A program made the translations under genes and the position numbers. DNA of 64,000 bases. Source: Lachnospiraceae bacterium. Its GTDB lineage: Bacteria; Bacillota; Clostridia; Lachnospirales; Lachnospiraceae. The DNA is taken from contig JAFRYE010000035.1 in NCBI GenBank assembly GCA_017441265.1, positions 1 through 64,000 on the forward strand, given 5' to 3'. The notes below the pieces were generated by a model that was not told the DNA's origin, made no database searches, and worked only from the letters and a program-made list of their open reading frames with translations. Below, one piece after another: positions 50,577 through 59,549 of this stretch; position 1 is the stretch's first letter, and every line of letters begins with the position of its first letter.

Positions 50577-52609
50577 TGTTTTTCTCTCCATTTTTCCAAC
50601 AACATCTCGCGGTTTCTCGCAACAACGGCCTGCGTTGCCGCAATCCGCGAAGCAAGCACCCTCGCCTTCTCGGTGATCATATTCTGCTGCAAAAGCAGTG
50701 AATACACCTCCCCGTAATGCTGATTCTGCCTGTTGGCAACGACATCGGCAATATACCGATCCCGATTCTTCTCAAACTCTTCGGTATCAAACACCTCTGA
50801 ATACTTTTGCAACGCCCCGAGCGCATAAAGCGCCGTCATCGTGCGGATGCACTTCGGGCACCGCCCGCAATTCTTCGAATTGGTCGTATAAATACAGGGG
50901 TGCAGATATCGGTACGACGTCTCATACCCGGTCAGTTCGCAGATTTTCCCGATGCGCGACCTGGTACCGCCTGAGGAATAAAACTCGGTCGTGTCCGTGC
51001 ATATATTCTGCAGCGTCATCATATCATGGTAAGCGCAATGGGTCTCGTCAAAGGCCAGCACATCAAACTGATAGCCCGATGAATGATAATACATGCGGAA
51101 TTTCTTCTGCAGCGCCAAAAGCATTGCGCCCATCCGATACACCGCTACCGCAATATACGGTTCGTTCAGGATCTCCTGCAGGTTGGAGTTGATCCACATG
51201 AGCTGCAGCCCGGTCTCCCGGCCGATGCCGTTCTGCGCACGCTGCGCCAGAAAATGCAGCAGTTCCTCGTTATGGTCGCTCTCCAACGTCCCGCAATTAT
51301 ATACGAGCAAATGGGTCAGCCGATACGCCGGTTCCGTCGTCTTTAGCATCGTCATGAGCGTATACATGCTGTCCACTCCGCCGGTCCATCCGGTTGCGAC
51401 GCATCCCTCGAAAGGGAGCTTGTCGTCCGTCGGTTCCGCCGTCAGGCATACTTCGGAAAATGCCGCCGTATGTTTCGCGACCGCCGGTATCTCATAATGC
51501 TTCAATTGATACAGCAGCCTCCGCGACACCGGCGCCTCGCAGACGATCTCGGCGCCCTCTGCCCAAGCGGTGGGAAGAAACGGCAGTACAAAAGCGTCCA
51601 GCCGATCGTCGGTAAGATACTTCGCATTTTCCGGTGAGACTTCAATCCAGACCGTCTCGCTCTTCCCGTGCAGAGTCACGTCCGAACACAGCCGAACGCC
51701 GGACTCGCTCGTTTCCAGATACGGCGCGCCTAAAACGATCCTGTTCTCTTCGCTTCTTTTGCACGCCTTTGCTTCGAACTCTACCGTTTCCGGCCCGACA
51801 AGGTAATACTTGAGATCTTCCGTCCCCTCCCCGTGAATCAGACACGGCTCGGCCGATTCCAACTCTTCCCTGTCACACCGGTACTCCGCAAACGAAAACG
51901 GCGTTGTAAACAAAAAACACGAAGCCGCTCCCCGGATCGCAAGCGCACACGCCGAGATCCGAAACGGCTTGACTTCATCGTAGTTTTCTAAGAGCAGCTC
52001 ACCCAAATTGGTATCGACATCGATCACTTTCAGCGAATGCTTCTTTGCCAGACGCTCCGCTGCCGAAACGGCTTCCGAAAACCTTCTCCTGCTCTCTTTT
52101 CCGTCGAACTCCCCGGCGTTAAAAACCGCTATATGCGTCAGCGGATATTCGCAATCCGCGCCGTGGCTTCGCACGACGCTCATCGTCTCCGAGTCGCCGG
52201 AATAGCCGGTCACGACGGCCCCCGCATTTTTTACAGCCTGCGTCGTTGTCGGAACGAACAGCTCGATCTCGTGATAGACATCTCTGACTCCCGAAAGGAT
52301 CGGAATGACTGTGTGATGATAATGAAAATGAAGCTGCTCCGACATCGGATCCTGTGCTTCGATGTCAAGTCCATCTCTCATTGCCGTCGGGAGCAAAGCC
52401 GTGACAAACGCGTCCGAACGACCGGGTGCAAGCGCTTCTCTTTGTTCGCAAGGCACAGAAAACCAAAGCATACCCCGCTTCTCTCCGATCCGGACCGAAG
52501 CCGCTAGGTACGCCCGCCCTTCCTTCTCCGCGGTCGTAACACTGCCGATCTGAATCACACGGCGAATCACATTTTCCGCGAAATCCGCTTTTGAAAACTC
52601 TTCTCCCAT
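50573..52609 (-). CDS. Internally duplicated PP-loop ATPase-like protein with C-terminal Cys cluster
   Basis: 678 residues that I cannot assign to a named family. Two halves of about 320 residues are similar: DAFVTALLPTAM in the first matches DAFVLPFLPTAW in the second. The second half holds GWTGGVDSMYTL (about residues 407-418), a PP-loop like SGGxDS of QueC or asparagine synthetase. The first half has only GYSGDSETM at the same place, so it looks inactive. NCGRCPKCIRT near residue 582 resembles the QueC zinc site. It probably adenylates a carboxylate or activates a substrate with ATP. I chose the ATG at 52609 (GGAAGG seven bases upstream) over 52672. Confidence 0.8.
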   Translation of the reverse strand: MGEEFSKADFAENVIRRVIQIGSVTTAEKEGRAYLAASVRIGEKRGMLWFSVPCEQREALAPGRSDAFVTALLPTAMRDGLDIEAQDPMSEQLHFHYHHTVIPILSGVRDVYHEIELFVPTTTQAVKNAGAVVTGYSGDSETMSVVRSHGADCEYPLTHIAVFNAGEFDGKESRRRFSEAVSAAERLAKKHSLKVIDVDTNLGELLLENYDEVKPFRISACALAIRGAASCFLFTTPFSFAEYRCDREELESAEPCLIHGEGTEDLKYYLVGPETVEFEAKACKRSEENRIVLGAPYLETSESGVRLCSDVTLHGKSETVWIEVSPENAKYLTDDRLDAFVLPFLPTAWAEGAEIVCEAPVSRRLLYQLKHYEIPAVAKHTAAFSEVCLTAEPTDDKLPFEGCVATGWTGGVDSMYTLMTMLKTTEPAYRLTHLLVYNCGTLESDHNEELLHFLAQRAQNGIGRETGLQLMWINSNLQEILNEPYIAVAVYRMGAMLLALQKKFRMYYHSSGYQFDVLAFDETHCAYHDMMTLQNICTDTTEFYSSGGTRSRIGKICELTGYETSYRYLHPCIYTTNSKNCGRCPKCIRTMTALYALGALQKYSEVFDTEEFEKNRDRYIADVVANRQNQHYGEVYSLLLQQNMITEKARVLASRIAATQAVVARNREMLLEKWREKQ

Positions 52610-52629
52610 CTCCATGCCTTCCCGCTTTA

Positions 52630-53322
52630 TCAATCCTTTCGCTTGCCGGCATTTCGGATCGCTTTGGCCCACAGCGACAGATACTCTTTCGTTTGGATCG
52701 TCCTGTGCGACAGCGTGATATTGTCGTTATGAATCCGCCGCAAATAACAGACGTCTTCCAGGCAATGATCCAGATTGACTCCCCGAAGAGAGAGTCTGGC
52801 CGTCCACTCCGTATCCTCTCCGAAGGCATACTGCTTCTCAAAGTCGCCGTGTTTTGTAAACAACTCGCGGCGGATCAAGGCTCCCGGAATGTAGTGATCA
52901 ACCAGTATGTTCATCACTTTCCGCTGACGATCGGTCAATTCATCGTCAGGGATGTCGGTGAAATTTCGGAATCTGCAAAAACAGATCTCACTTTCGGAGT
53001 GTTCGCCGACATAGCCAAGAAGCTTCTCTACCGTGTCGGCCCGCAGAAGATCGTCCGCGTCCAAAAACAGGATCCATTTTCCGGTCGCCTCCCGGATCAG
53101 CGCATTTCTCGTGGCGGATATGCCTTTGTGCTCAAGCCGCAGCACCCGCACCTTGGAAAATGTCTCCGCGATTTCCGCGCTCCGATCCGTCGAACCGTCG
53201 TCAGCCACCAAAATCTCGGAAACCGGCACGGTCTGCGAGAGCACACTCTTGATTGCCTCTGCCAGAAAGGCCTCGCCGTTGTACACCGGAATCAATATCG
53301 AAACCGTATCATGATCGTTCAT
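52630..53322 (-). CDS. Family 2 glycosyltransferase
   Basis: 230 residues. VSILIPVYNGEAFLAEAIKS, VADDGSTDRSAEI, GISATRNALIREATGKW and FLDADDLLRADTV define a GT2 enzyme with the DxD site. The ATG at 53322 shares one base with the stop of the PqqD-like gene (TGATG), with AAGGA upstream. A TTG at 53325 is a poorer start. C-terminal residues include FGEDTEWTARLSLRG, the usual ED catalytic-base region. Confidence 0.91.
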   Translation of the reverse strand: MNDHDTVSILIPVYNGEAFLAEAIKSVLSQTVPVSEILVADDGSTDRSAEIAETFSKVRVLRLEHKGISATRNALIREATGKWILFLDADDLLRADTVEKLLGYVGEHSESEICFCRFRNFTDIPDDELTDRQRKVMNILVDHYIPGALIRRELFTKHGDFEKQYAFGEDTEWTARLSLRGVNLDHCLEDVCYLRRIHNDNITLSHRTIQTKEYLSLWAKAIRNAGKRKD

Positions 53323-53741
53323 CAATTCTCATCCTTAAGGATCGGCCACCCTTCGCTCACATCAACATCGTGAACCGGATCCGCCAGCAACAGGTCCTGT
53401 ACTTCGGAAAATTCATCGACAGACAACTCAAAGCCCTCTGCGAATACAGCGTCATCAAATGCCGCCGAATTGCTTCCTTCACCGTCCGCTGCCGTCAGAA
53501 TTTCCTTTTCAACGAGCTTCTTTATAAACGCATCGAGTTTTGCGGCGAAATCGCTCGGGCAGCCCGCTGCCTTGCTCACGGCTTCCGCGATCGCGGTCTC
53601 CGACACTCCGCCGATCAGCTGCTCCAAAACCGCCGAGCCGAGCGCATCGGTTCCGTAGTACATCCCTGTCGTGAAATTGATTACTACGGCCTGTCCGTCC
53701 GCAATATCAAAGAATACTTTTTCCTCGTTCAATCTGTACAT
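53322..53741 (-). CDS. PqqD-like peptide-binding protein with acidic C-terminal tail
   Basis: 139 residues. The first 85 (RLNEEKVFFDIADGQAVVIN, then GMYYGTDALGSAVLEQL, then a helical C part) match the PqqD fold, the RiPP recognition element that binds leader peptides. PqqD proteins are normally about 90 residues. Here a 50-residue Asp/Glu-rich tail follows, ending around QDLLLADPVHDVDVSEGWP. No separate precursor gene is visible, so the tail could itself be a fused substrate, but this is speculation. The start at 53741 has AAGGAG eight bases upstream and overlaps the kinase gene by 13 bases. Confidence 0.78.
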   Translation of the reverse strand: MYRLNEEKVFFDIADGQAVVINFTTGMYYGTDALGSAVLEQLIGGVSETAIAEAVSKAAGCPSDFAAKLDAFIKKLVEKEILTAADGEGSNSAAFDDAVFAEGFELSVDEFSEVQDLLLADPVHDVDVSEGWPILKDEN

Positions 53742-54754
53742 GTGTCCAACTCCTTTTCTATGAATTTCCTCAAACATTCTCGGTTTTTATCCAAATCCCT
53801 GCAGAGTGATATCTCGTACACGGGAATTGTTAACAATCGTTGCGCCATCTGTCTGTACTGCTCGGGATCCCGGAATACGCCGAGCTGAGACGCCGTGGAA
53901 TCAATGATCTTTGCGAGCACTGACCCGCGGTCCGTCGGCCGTATGCACGGTTCGTCGCCCCCGCCGATTTTTGGGCACAGGATCGCATGAACCGGCAGCT
54001 CTTTCGCAAAATCAAACCTCGACGCGTCGAGCAGCATTTTCCCGCCGCGCTCGTCATACACTCTCACGACCGGCAGCCCGGGTTTTAACTTGCTCTCCAT
54101 ATCGGGGTTTAAGCCTACCGTCCGATACAGCGGCATCGCCCGAAGCGGCCCTTCCCTGTTCACCAGGATATAATCGTCCGCAACAAAATCAAATCCGCCC
54201 AAAAGGCACGAAACCGACAACGTGGATTTGCCGCCGCCTCCTCTCGCCGAGATCATCACGCCCTTCCCGTTCACTCCGACACAGGCGCTGTGAAGCAGCA
54301 TCATTTGGTTTTGGCGCGCCCACCAGCCGAACAAAACGACCATCGAATGACCGAACAAAAGCTGTTCCTTAGCTCCCGACGGATGTCTGCAAAAGAGGTA
54401 AGCCCTGTTTTTATGATCCACTCCGATCATCGCGTAACCCGGCGTCACGCGCAGATATCCCGTGTCATCCCGGCTTTGCCATATCGCACGAACATTGTTC
54501 GCCGACTCGGGCTTATATACATTGACGCTCTCATTCCAGTAATAGAACACGGCATCCGGAGTGCTCGTGTCCGGCACGATCATCCCGGTCATATACTGTC
54601 TGACCGTCGCAGCATGCTCCGCAGTGCAGAACCGCTGCTCGATCACCTGACCGGCGATCCGGACCTGAAACGAGGTCTCTCCGCTCTCCCGAAGGCGTTC
54701 AAACCGCCGAACGGCAGCCTGCAGGAAATCGGAGACTGTAGGTTTCTCTTCCAT
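53729..54754 (-). CDS. HPr kinase-like (HprK-type) protein
   Basis: 341 residues. The C-terminal two thirds show the HprK/PEPCK-type P-loop ISARGGGGKSTLSV near residue 170, then GFDFVADDYILV, the paired-Asp segment typical of HprK. LLHSACVGVNGKGV precedes the P-loop. True HPr kinase is about 310 residues with an N-terminal DRTGG domain, which is absent here. Related proteins in lasso-peptide clusters phosphorylate the precursor. The gene lies four bases after the nucleotidyltransferase and overlaps the PqqD-like gene, so all three are translationally linked. The target is unknown. Confidence 0.82.
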   Translation of the reverse strand: MEEKPTVSDFLQAAVRRFERLRESGETSFQVRIAGQVIEQRFCTAEHAATVRQYMTGMIVPDTSTPDAVFYYWNESVNVYKPESANNVRAIWQSRDDTGYLRVTPGYAMIGVDHKNRAYLFCRHPSGAKEQLLFGHSMVVLFGWWARQNQMMLLHSACVGVNGKGVMISARGGGGKSTLSVSCLLGGFDFVADDYILVNREGPLRAMPLYRTVGLNPDMESKLKPGLPVVRVYDERGGKMLLDASRFDFAKELPVHAILCPKIGGGDEPCIRPTDRGSVLAKIIDSTASQLGVFRDPEQYRQMAQRLLTIPVYEISLCRDLDKNRECLRKFIEKELDTCTD

Positions 54755-54758
54755 GGCG

Positions 54759-55877
54759 TTATCCTTCTGTCTTTCTCATTTTCCGAATGACGTCCCCGAC
54801 TCCGGAAATCTTTCTTGTCCTTCGCACATACGCAGAAAAGCTCTCTGATTTGCCCGCTTTTGCGAGTTCCGGCTCGCGCATGCGGTATTCGGCTTTCGCC
54901 AGTCGAAACGCTCCGATCAGACTTCGCGACCGTTTCGCTGCCCGATCTCGCTGTTTTCGTCCGAACGCAAACAAATTGTCCGTGAACTCATCATACTCCC
55001 GTCCGCCCGGAAACGCATCGTTCCATTCGCTCTGCGGAAAATGACTCGGCGCATTGTCCGAAAGCATCCGGAGCAAAAAGCGGCAATAGTTTGCGCACCC
55101 GCAGGCCGCGGCCTTTTTCGCGATCAACTGCCAGTCCGGCTTTGCGTTTTCCGAAAGCAGCAAACACTCGCAAAAGCGCCGGTTTCTCGCTTCCCTCTCC
55201 TCCGTGAATATGCCTCTTTCGCGTCGACCGGTCAAAAGGTCAAAGAGCATGTCCGTAGGCGAACATACAAGCACTTTCTCCCCGTGAAACATGACCTCCG
55301 CCGCGTTTTGCCACAGATCCTGTTCCGTCCACAACTCTGAGTCCGGAACGCCCTTGTGGAGGCGGATCACGGTGTGTCCTCGCACCGTTCTTTTCTTCGG
55401 ATTGTCACTGTCGACCGCCGCGCGGACCGCATCCCGCAGAAGCTCTGCCGCACGGTCGTAATCGCCGGACGGCACCGTGATATCGTAACCGAACATCACC
55501 CTCGGAACATTCGGGGCGTACGCTGCGCGCATGGCAATCTCGCCGGTGAACATCGCCGGGATCCCGGCTTCCCGCAGTGTTGCGATCTGACCGCACAGCC
55601 ACGGCGTTCCGGCGGCGTCGCGCGCCTGATAAAACCGATGCAGCCCCTGAAGTCTCGGCACCGCATCCTCCGCCATTCCGGCAAATCCCCTTCGATATCC
55701 GATGACTCCCAATAAAAGCATATAGACGGAACTCTCCGTGTCGACGTCCATGCCGTCCGTTAGGATCGCCATGTCCGCAGGCGTGAGGCTCTCGCCTGCC
55801 ATTGCTGACAAGAGAACGCAGTCCCGCCGGGAAAGCAATTCATTTTTCAAATCCGTCTCCCGGGCGGTCAGCTGCAT
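54759..55877 (-). CDS. NTP_transf_5-like nucleotidyltransferase
   Basis: 372 residues, resembling the uncharacterised nucleotidyltransferase family NTP_transf_5. The core is GIPAMFTGEIAMRAAY followed by VPRVMFGYDITVPSGDYDRA, where most relatives have a KG motif and a GDIDLLV motif. Here the second Asp position reads Thr, so metal binding may be altered. RTVRGHTVIRLHKGVPDSELW follows and the C-terminal half is helical. In some lasso-peptide clusters such a protein is paired with an HPr-kinase-like enzyme, as here. ATG at 55877, with GAGGTG six bases upstream, is preferred to 55883 and 55931. Confidence 0.7.
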   Translation of the reverse strand: MQLTARETDLKNELLSRRDCVLLSAMAGESLTPADMAILTDGMDVDTESSVYMLLLGVIGYRRGFAGMAEDAVPRLQGLHRFYQARDAAGTPWLCGQIATLREAGIPAMFTGEIAMRAAYAPNVPRVMFGYDITVPSGDYDRAAELLRDAVRAAVDSDNPKKRTVRGHTVIRLHKGVPDSELWTEQDLWQNAAEVMFHGEKVLVCSPTDMLFDLLTGRRERGIFTEEREARNRRFCECLLLSENAKPDWQLIAKKAAACGCANYCRFLLRMLSDNAPSHFPQSEWNDAFPGGREYDEFTDNLFAFGRKQRDRAAKRSRSLIGAFRLAKAEYRMREPELAKAGKSESFSAYVRRTRKISGVGDVIRKMRKTEG

Positions 55878-55902
55878 AGTCATCACCTCGTTCGTTTCAA
55901 TG

Positions 55903-55959
55903 AAAAAGCCGACAGGAGACGCATCTGACAAGTATACTGTTTCATGCTCTCCTGCCGGC
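55903..55959 (-). terminator. Terminator of the guaB-amidase unit
   Basis: Long imperfect stem (55908-55924 and 55944-55959) followed on the minus strand by UUUUU. It lies between the amidase and the accessory cluster. No convincing promoter for the cluster follows it. Confidence 0.75.
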
Positions 55960-55979
55960 AGGATGTTTACTTACTTCGA

Positions 55980-56723
55980 TCAATTCCCGCCGTTGACCGC
56001 GGAATTGCGAATGATCGGATTTGACAAGGTGTAATCCTTGCCTTTGAGTTCCTTTGCGACATCGTCCAGGAACTGCGTCCAGGAGTCCGCATTCGTTGCG
56101 AAGAACAACGGACACATTCTTCCGGTTACGTCCGAGTGGCGCAAGATAGCGTCTTTTCCGGGCGTCAGATTGAACTCGTCGCACAAGTACGCCACCAGCG
56201 ATACCAGGCTTTCGTAGGTCGCCTTACTCATCGCTCCTTCGGCGTCGGTGTTACAGAACTCAACGGAAATGCCGCATTCGTTGAACCGTTTCGAAGCGAA
56301 GGCTGCCTCGTTGATCGGAATACACTGAACGATGGTACCGTCCGTGCCGACGATAAAATGCATGCTTTCCGGCGTGTCCGTCGAAGTGTGCGTATCTTTC
56401 ATCGCCTCATACTGATCGCGACGGTTCACGGCGTTGACATTCGGTTCCCCGGTGGAGTGGACGATGATCTGTGTGACCTTATCCAGTTTTGTGCCGGGAC
56501 GCGTCCACTCGTTGACGGTCAACAGTTTCTGTGTGACTTTGTAATCGCCGACCTTTTCCACCAGACCGTCGTCCGTGCCGCTGAAAATCCAGGATATCAA
56601 TTTGATGATCAGAAGAAGCAGTAAAACAAGAATGATCGCCATGCCCGCGAGAATCGAGTACTTGCGGATTTTCTTCTTACGCCGCCGTCTTCTGTTCCAC
56701 TCTGCCTTTGACATTACTGCCAT
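55980..56723 (-). CDS. N-acetylmuramoyl-L-alanine amidase, membrane-anchored
   Basis: 247 residues. A very basic cytoplasmic start (WNRRRRRKKKIRK) is followed by one TM (YSILAGMAIILVLLLLLIIKLISWIF). The outside domain is an Amidase_2/PGRP-type hydrolase. Zinc ligands are probably the His in QIIVHSTGEPN, the His in ILRHSDVTGRMCP and the Cys in the same segment. It would cut the bond between muramic acid and L-Ala in peptidoglycan. ATG at 56723 has GGAGG five bases upstream. It lies 20 bases after guaB and ends at a strong hairpin. Confidence 0.88.
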   Translation of the reverse strand: MAVMSKAEWNRRRRRKKKIRKYSILAGMAIILVLLLLLIIKLISWIFSGTDDGLVEKVGDYKVTQKLLTVNEWTRPGTKLDKVTQIIVHSTGEPNVNAVNRRDQYEAMKDTHTSTDTPESMHFIVGTDGTIVQCIPINEAAFASKRFNECGISVEFCNTDAEGAMSKATYESLVSLVAYLCDEFNLTPGKDAILRHSDVTGRMCPLFFATNADSWTQFLDDVAKELKGKDYTLSNPIIRNSAVNGGN

Positions 56724-56743
56724 GGCAACCTCCTCTCCGTCGA

Positions 56744-58213
<1,470 letters not shown>

Positions 58214-58249
58214 TTATTATAAATTTTTCGTTGCAGTGTAATTGCCGCA

Positions 58250-58762
58250 TCAATACTCTTCCACTTTGCGCGGCGCTTTCTTCTTCATGAGCAAAACCAT
58301 GTTCTCATCCGGCTCAAACAGCACCCTCTCAAGCCCCTTTTCGCCCTGGTTGATCACCGTAAAGATCGGATTGCCCGGTTCGGGGCTTCCGGATGTGAAA
58401 TCAAACACCTTGATGGAAGGATTGTTGCGGTAGCTGTCCAGCGAGTGGGAACGCTCCGGAGCAACGATCAACGCATTGTCAAGGTCGATGCGCTTTGCAT
58501 TTTTCCGCGCATCACCGCCCATGATCTTATCGAAATCAATCTGGCCGTCGACAAACACATACTCGTAAACGACGTTAAAGCGCGACCAGAATGAGAAAAT
58601 GGCAAACCACGCAAGTGCCGCCGCAAACAGCAGGATCGGATGAAGGATAAGTCCTCCTATAGTGAGGACACAGCCTCCCAGCAAGAGCAGCCCCTTGATC
58701 ATTCCGTCCTTCATTCTCGGCAGACGCGGAACCACACACTCCGCATAATTTCCTTCTTTCAT
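58250..58762 (-). CDS. Membrane protein, DUF6106-like
   Basis: 170 residues with two adjacent TM segments near the N terminus (MIKGLLLLGGCVLTIGGLIL and PILLFAAALAWFAIFSFW). A soluble region follows (YEYVFVDGQIDFDKIMGGDARKNAKRI, then VLFEPDENMVLLMKKK). The layout agrees with the DUF6106 family of clostridial genomes, though I cannot confirm it. Function unknown. The SD AGGAGAG precedes the ATG. It follows the DUF6062 gene by nine bases. Confidence 0.75.
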   Translation of the reverse strand: MKEGNYAECVVPRLPRMKDGMIKGLLLLGGCVLTIGGLILHPILLFAAALAWFAIFSFWSRFNVVYEYVFVDGQIDFDKIMGGDARKNAKRIDLDNALIVAPERSHSLDSYRNNPSIKVFDFTSGSPEPGNPIFTVINQGEKGLERVLFEPDENMVLLMKKKAPRKVEEY

Positions 58763-58771
58763 CGTTCTCTC

Positions 58772-59503
58772 CTATTTCTTCGCCTTCTCCTCGACGGAGA
58801 TCGCGTTGGTCTTCTGGATCGCGCGGATCAGCGCGTCCTTGGAATTCTTCCACGGAGCGTCCGCATTCCGGTAGTCGAACTTATCCGTAAACCACTCGAG
58901 ATCGTCGCGAACGCGGCGGTAATTTTCTATCATGATCCTGTTGATGCAGGTATCGAACTCATCGAGATTGCTCTTGCTCAGATGAGCCGGAGCCATCTGA
59001 TGCAACTCGCCGTAGTGCTTCATGCAAAAGCCTTTGCTGCGCGCGAATTTGTCGCGAAATGACGAATCCGTATTGTAGAGGTACAGTGTCGTCACCAGAT
59101 ACCTCTCGTAGGAATGCTTCATGCGGTCGCAGACATAACACGTGCACTGCTGTTTCGCCATGTAATCAGCCACCGCGTCGCCGTCGCTGTTCTTGGAAAA
59201 CCACGACGTCGAACCGCGGCGCTTCTTTGCGAGCGACTCCATCTCCTCCAGCTGCTTATCCATGTAGGTAAGCATCATCAGGCCCAGTCCCAGTCGGTTC
59301 TGGTTTTTATACATCAGCGGCAAATGCCTGCTGCAGAAGCCCTTCTTGTTCGTCTCCATGCGGACGTCGTCCTCCATGTAGCTCGCGCCCATGACGAAAT
59401 CGATCGCGTCCGATTCCAGCTTATCGTACATCGCGCAGACCGGGCATTCCGTGTCCGCATCGAAGGCGTCGTTGACCGGTATGGTATACAGTTGTTCCTT
59501 CAT
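58772..59503 (-). CDS. DUF6062 family protein
   Basis: 243 residues, a Cys/His-rich cytoplasmic protein with the family start MKEQLYTIPVNDAF and CPVCAMYDKLE. Other conserved pairs are GFCSRHLPLMY, CTCYVCDRMKHSYERYL and GFCMKHYGELH, which look like metal-binding sites. The function is unknown. It is common in Lachnospiraceae and related Clostridia, which helps place the organism. GGAGG precedes the ATG. Confidence 0.88.
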   Translation of the reverse strand: MKEQLYTIPVNDAFDADTECPVCAMYDKLESDAIDFVMGASYMEDDVRMETNKKGFCSRHLPLMYKNQNRLGLGLMMLTYMDKQLEEMESLAKKRRGSTSWFSKNSDGDAVADYMAKQQCTCYVCDRMKHSYERYLVTTLYLYNTDSSFRDKFARSKGFCMKHYGELHQMAPAHLSKSNLDEFDTCINRIMIENYRRVRDDLEWFTDKFDYRNADAPWKNSKDALIRAIQKTNAISVEEKAKK

Positions 59504-59524
59504 CGTTCCTCCGTACAGTAATCC

Positions 59525-59540
59525 TCCCGGCCTGCCGGGA
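59525..59540 (-). other. Hairpin between glnS and the DUF6062 gene
   Basis: Perfect 6-bp stem TCCCGG/CCGGGA with a 4-base loop. No U tract follows, so it is more likely an mRNA-processing or stability element than a terminator. Confidence 0.4.
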
Positions 59541-59549
59541 AAACTTCAT

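Larger units (their letters stand above)
45235..55877 (-). other. Accessory biosynthetic cluster, ten genes
   Basis: The set shows short gaps or overlaps throughout, all on one strand. Transcription order: nucleotidyltransferase, HPr-kinase-like protein, PqqD-like protein, GT2, duplicated PP-loop ATPase, GT2, GT2, polysaccharide pyruvyl transferase, FrhB-like Fe-S protein, ABC exporter. The left end is a terminator at 45185-45223; the right end is the terminator of the amidase gene at 55903-55959. No clear promoter was found. The product could be a phosphorylated and glycosylated peptide or a surface glycan. Confidence 0.65.
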
